Positions 39,961-42,293 of a DNA stretch of 42,293 nucleotides are shown here, piece by piece. The stretch is taken from positions 1 through 42,293 of the forward strand of contig JAFZOY010000143.1 of assembly GCA_017552705.1 (NCBI GenBank). Direction: 5' to 3'. Positions within the stretch are counted from its first letter, which is position 1. Each line of letters begins with the position of its first letter. The position numbers and the translations under genes were made by a program. The DNA comes from Bacteroidales bacterium. GTDB lineage: Bacteria; Bacteroidota; Bacteroidia; Bacteroidales; UBA1715. Below the pieces are notes generated by a model that had not been told where the DNA came from, did not search any database, and saw nothing but the letters and a program-made list of their open reading frames with translations.

Positions 39961-40381
39961 ATTTGTCTTTATCGAGCAATGTCAAAATTGCAATCATTTC
40001 GGCAGGAGAAACAACATTTGGCGTTTGAGGAAAGTGTTTTTTGTTACCAGTAATTAAAAAGGAATCTTCTACAGCCAAAGTCACTTCGTAAAAAACGAGG
40101 TCTTTCTCATCAAAAAAATTCTCGGACGATGCTGTTCGTCCCGTCGAAATGCCATACGATTCAAAGAAATGCAACCATTCCGTTACAATTTCCGGTGAGA
40201 AATTGAATTTCTTTCGGAATAACACTTCTTTATATTCGGCAAGAATCTCGTTGTTCACTAACGGTTGCAGAATGCCTTGTGTCAGATAATCCAAAACCAG
40301 AATTGTTGCGGCGTCGGTTTTGTGGGAATAAAGTGCAGACACGATTACATTTGTGTCTATCACAACATATATTTTTGTCAT
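39959..40381 (-). CDS. PIN-domain toxin (PIN_3 type), module 2
   Basis: Probable endoribonuclease toxin of 140 residues. It has a PIN fold with IYVVIDTNVIVSALYS (first catalytic Asp at 9), a middle region LVNNEILAEYKEVLF with a conserved Glu, FDEKDLVFYEVTLA with further acidic ligands, and FLITGNKKHFP at the end, where GN replaces the more common GD. Its ATG overlaps the TGA of the upstream RelB/DinJ-type antitoxin (ATGA, 40378-40381), so the pair is translationally coupled. Confidence 0.86.
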   Translation of the reverse strand: MTKIYVVIDTNVIVSALYSHKTDAATILVLDYLTQGILQPLVNNEILAEYKEVLFRKKFNFSPEIVTEWLHFFESYGISTGRTASSENFFDEKDLVFYEVTLAVEDSFLITGNKKHFPQTPNVVSPAEMIAILTLLDKDK

Positions 40382-40668
40382 TTGCCTTCTCTTGCAAGTT
40401 TTATTTCGTTATTTATATCGTCCAACGTCATATGTAGACCACTTTTTTGTGCTTCCTCGCGGAGTGCTAAAAATGCCTTACGCCCTTGTCGTAGGACTTC
40501 TTGTTCGTTGTCTAATTCTATTTCAAATGGTATTTTCCGCTTACGAATCACCATTTTTGCGAAAATGTTAATGGCTGTGGTGGTTGACATTCCAAATTCA
40601 GAACAGAGATAGTCAAAGTTTTTCTTCACTTCGCTATCCATTCTTACGGTAAAAGCTGTTTGTGCCAT
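40378..40668 (-). CDS. RelB/DinJ family antitoxin
   Basis: Antitoxin of 96 residues with an N-terminal ribbon-helix-helix DNA-binding domain: AFTVRMDSEVKKNFDYLCSE is the strand and first helix, and FGMSTTTAINIFAKMVI the second helix. The C-terminal part (about 45-96) is charged and would wrap the toxin. DinJ-type antitoxins are best known with RelE/YafQ-type toxins; here the partner is a PIN protein. I chose the ATG at 40668 (MAQTAFTVRMD); the in-frame reading from 40701 crosses the promoter. It probably represses its own operon. Confidence 0.88.
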   Translation of the reverse strand: MAQTAFTVRMDSEVKKNFDYLCSEFGMSTTTAINIFAKMVIRKRKIPFEIELDNEQEVLRQGRKAFLALREEAQKSGLHMTLDDINNEIKLAREGK

Positions 40669-40687
40669 AATTATATTGTTTTGGTTG

Positions 40688-40718
40688 CAAATATATATCA
40701 TATAGCACCTAAATGCAA
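40688..40718 (-). promoter_or_regulatory. Promoter of PIN module 2
   Basis: On the minus strand TTG (40718-40716), a 20-bp spacer and TATATTTG (40695-40688) match the consensus. Transcription would start near 40681, about 13 nt before the antitoxin ATG. Confidence 0.65.
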
Positions 40719-40742
40719 TTAATTTAACCAGAAACTTTCGTT

Positions 40743-40847
40743 ATAAATACAATTCTTATCGCATTGTTAATCCCATTTTTTTTGCACTGCATTGGCTTTG
40801 CCATCGGTTTTGCACTGATGATGGTGCTCGATGTGGTGATGGGATAG
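40743..40847 (+). pseudogene. Possible C-terminal remnant of a ZIP-family metal transporter
   Basis: In one frame this stretch reads a hydrophobic tail ending IGFAIGFALMMVLDVVMG and a TAG stop. The pattern GFxxGFxLMMxLDVxxG is the usual C-terminal helix of ZIP (ZupT-like) zinc/iron transporters. Upstream in the same frame there is a stop at 40725-40727, and no ribosome-binding site or ATG fits a whole gene. I read it as the end of a decayed or deleted transporter, but a chance hydrophobic frame is possible. Confidence 0.4.
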
Positions 40848-40875
40848 TAATCAAATATCATAATAACACTTTCAC

Positions 40876-40926
40876 AAATCCCCACTTTTAGGGATTGTAC
40901 GCATTCTCTGCTTCCTATTTCTTTGC
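40876..40926 (+). promoter_or_regulatory. Shared operator/promoter element, copy ahead of the imelysin gene
   Basis: Near-identical to 34312-34362. The palindrome AATCCC (40877-40882) with GGGATT (40891-40896) adjoins a -33-like TTG (40895-40897), a 20-bp spacer and a -7-like TTTCTTTG (40918-40925). The ATG at 40943 follows 17 nt later. The symmetry argues for a dimeric regulator; the signal is unknown. Confidence 0.72.
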
Positions 40927-40942
40927 AAAAAAAAAAGTAAAT

Positions 40943-42094
40943 ATGAAACAGAGTAAGTTAAAAGTTCTAATCTTGGGTGCTGTGGCTGTATTGGCAACGG
41001 CATCGTGTGACAAAAAAAACGACACCAAAAAAGAAGAGGTTGTCGAAGCAGCCAACATTGAATATTCGTCGAAGAATGCGAATAGTTGGCATAATTACAT
41101 GAACAATGTGGCTTCATTGCTGAAGTCCGACGCCACAACATTGTACGAATCGTGGGCAACCTCGTACAACGACGGCGATGCGTTCGCTTCAACGTTCAAA
41201 ACGCACAAATCAACCTATACCAGTGCGTTGAACTGTGTGGAACAGATTCTTGAAGGTTGCCGCGACATTGCAGGCGAAGTGGGAACGGCAAAAATCGGCG
41301 ACCCGTACGATTTGTATCAGTCGGGAAAGACAACCGAGGCGTTGTATGCCGTAGAATCGTGGTATAGTTGGCATTCACGCGACGACTATACCAACAACAT
41401 TTATTCCGTTCGCAATTCTTACTATGGAACACGTGACGGAAAGGTTGCCGAAAATTCGCTGTACAACTTGATTTCGGGTAAAAACGCCGAATTGCACCAA
41501 AAAGTGGTTGATGCCATTTCTGGCGCAGCCGATGCCATACAGGCAATTCCGCAACCGTTCCGCAACAACATCAACAGCACCGAGAGCAGCAAGGCAATGG
41601 ACGCTTGTGCCGAGTTGGACGTTGTTCTCGCTGAACTTGAATCGTATATTCAAAACGAGGCATCAATCAACACCGACGAGGTGCTCGACCCGATTGTGAC
41701 GAACTATGTTGATGCGGTGGTATTGCCTACCTACAGCGACTTGCAACAAAAAGCAGCGGCTCTTCAGGCTGCAATCACAACGTTGAATGCCGACAGAACG
41801 AGCAACAATTTCAGCAAGGCGTGCGAAGCATGGATTGACGCCCGCGAGCCATGGGAAATGAGCGAGGCATTTTTGTTCGGTCCTGTTGACGATTTAGGTC
41901 TTGACCCCAATATGGATTCGTGGCCGCTTGACCAAGAAGCTATTGTGAAAATACTCGAATCGGGCAACTTCAACGAAATGAATTGGAACGACGGTGATTC
42001 CGACGAGGCAATCGAAGCGGCACAAAGTGTACGAGGTTTTCACACATTGGAATTCCTGTTGTTCAAAGATGGACTACCAAGAACAGTGGAATAG
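40943..42094 (+). CDS. Imelysin-like lipoprotein, circularly permuted
   Basis: Surface or periplasmic lipoprotein of 383 residues with lipobox TASC (Cys22). The imelysin hallmarks are present: SWYSWHSRDDYTNNIYSVRN (139-158), TNYVDAVVLPTYSDL (253-267), DSWPLDQEA (325-333) and the GxHxxE motif GFHTLE (365-370). In canonical imelysins the VVLPTY/GxHxxE half comes first and the YSxxSxxDFxNNIxSVxN half second; here the order is reversed and the protein ends 13 residues after GFHTLE. A circularly permuted imelysin structure is known from Bacteroides ovatus, so this looks like a genuine permuted member, not a truncation. Imelysin-like proteins are linked to iron uptake and are probably not peptidases. 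I chose the ATG at 40943; an in-frame TTG at 40895 lies inside the promoter. Confidence 0.87.
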   Translation: MKQSKLKVLILGAVAVLATASCDKKNDTKKEEVVEAANIEYSSKNANSWHNYMNNVASLLKSDATTLYESWATSYNDGDAFASTFKTHKSTYTSALNCVEQILEGCRDIAGEVGTAKIGDPYDLYQSGKTTEALYAVESWYSWHSRDDYTNNIYSVRNSYYGTRDGKVAENSLYNLISGKNAELHQKVVDAISGAADAIQAIPQPFRNNINSTESSKAMDACAELDVVLAELESYIQNEASINTDEVLDPIVTNYVDAVVLPTYSDLQQKAAALQAAITTLNADRTSNNFSKACEAWIDAREPWEMSEAFLFGPVDDLGLDPNMDSWPLDQEAIVKILESGNFNEMNWNDGDSDEAIEAAQSVRGFHTLEFLLFKDGLPRTVE

Positions 42095-42124
42095 GAAATT
42101 ACGCCATAATTTTATAATTCCGTG

Positions 42125-42157
42125 TAGAGACGCCACATTGTGACGTCTCTATTTTTT
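42125..42157 (+). terminator. Terminator after the imelysin gene
   Basis: An 8-bp stem TAGAGACG (42125-42132) with CGTCTCTA (42144-42151), an inner CAC/GTG and loop ATT, is followed by seven T. The TAGAGACG core resembles a palindrome often repeated in Bacteroidetes genomes. Confidence 0.85.
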
Positions 42158-42293
42158 TCTTTCAAGAGAAACGTAACAGAATCATCACACGTTTTCAAAG
42201 AATTTCCCTCTGTCTTTCCCACTCACATAATTTATATCATTTATTCTGCATGTCAAGTCTCCCAAATATAGTAAAAATCTAAAGTTTTGCTAT
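42158..42293. other. Right window edge, no gene seen
   Basis: Nothing coding or clearly structured is seen in these 136 bases; the sequence is AT-rich and pyrimidine-rich. Confidence 0.5.

Noticed and set aside
40943..42094. Imelysin gene truncated after the GxHxxE motif
   Set aside because: The missing half is found upstream within the same protein and a terminator follows the stop, so permutation explains the sequence better than truncation.
1..42293. tRNA, rRNA, tmRNA or complete insertion sequence
   Set aside because: No cloverleaf, rRNA-like segment, transposase frame or terminal inverted repeat pair was seen by reading; a covariance or transposase search could still find weak cases.

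Overview
The window reads as a chromosomal segment of a member of the Bacteroidetes, most likely the order Bacteroidales, with moderately low GC. The evidence is the repeated promoter form with a -7 box TAnnTTTG, Bacteroidetes-type lipoproteins and outer-membrane proteins, a type IX secretion (T9SS) type-B cargo protein next to a PorP/SprF partner, a CcsB-CcsA fusion, and Bacteroidetes-style purM and ilvD-ilvB-ilvN genes. No rRNA, tRNA, CRISPR array, prophage or complete insertion sequence was seen.

Layout. 1-5.6 kb: housekeeping genes (pyrH, radC, rpsO, pnp) with one secreted lipoprotein. 5.6-7.8 kb: a small membrane protein converging on a translationally coupled S1-protein/dusB pair. 7.8-18.2 kb: a cell-surface locus with a 1648-residue PKD-repeat protein ending in a T9SS type-B signal, and divergently a PorP/SprF protein and two TPR/PD40/OmpA proteins. 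18.2-20.2 kb: a secreted GH27 alpha-galactosidase and a Nudix-fold regulator whose catalytic box is degenerate. 20.2-23.3 kb: a TPR protein coupled to a large MORN-like repeat protein, and a GNAT acetyltransferase. 23.4-27.7 kb: ilvD-ilvB-ilvN behind what looks like a complete transcription attenuator with a 15-residue leader peptide rich in Val, Ile and Leu. 27.8-31.4 kb: a third TPR/PD40/OmpA protein, purM and a lipoprotein in tight series. 31.5-35.7 kb: an FKBP isomerase, a cytochrome c maturation fusion protein and an outer-membrane porin. 35.7-42.3 kb: accessory DNA with two PIN-domain toxin-antitoxin modules, beta-barrel proteins of unknown role, a probable ECF transporter S component, an 810-bp hairpin-rich noncoding stretch, a possible ZIP-transporter remnant and a circularly permuted imelysin-like lipoprotein.

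The most interesting signals are not genes. (1) The leader ahead of ilvD can form mutually exclusive 1:2, 2:3 and 3:4 hairpins, the last followed by ten U. (2) A 51-nt promoter/operator element with an AATCCC..GGGATT palindrome is shared by the porin gene at 34.4 kb and the imelysin gene at 40.9 kb, about 6.5 kb apart, suggesting one regulon for two envelope proteins. (3) A two-module intergenic repeat occurs near 5.55 kb and again near 39.3 kb with the module order swapped. All functional statements rest on sequence reading and family knowledge; no database search was run.
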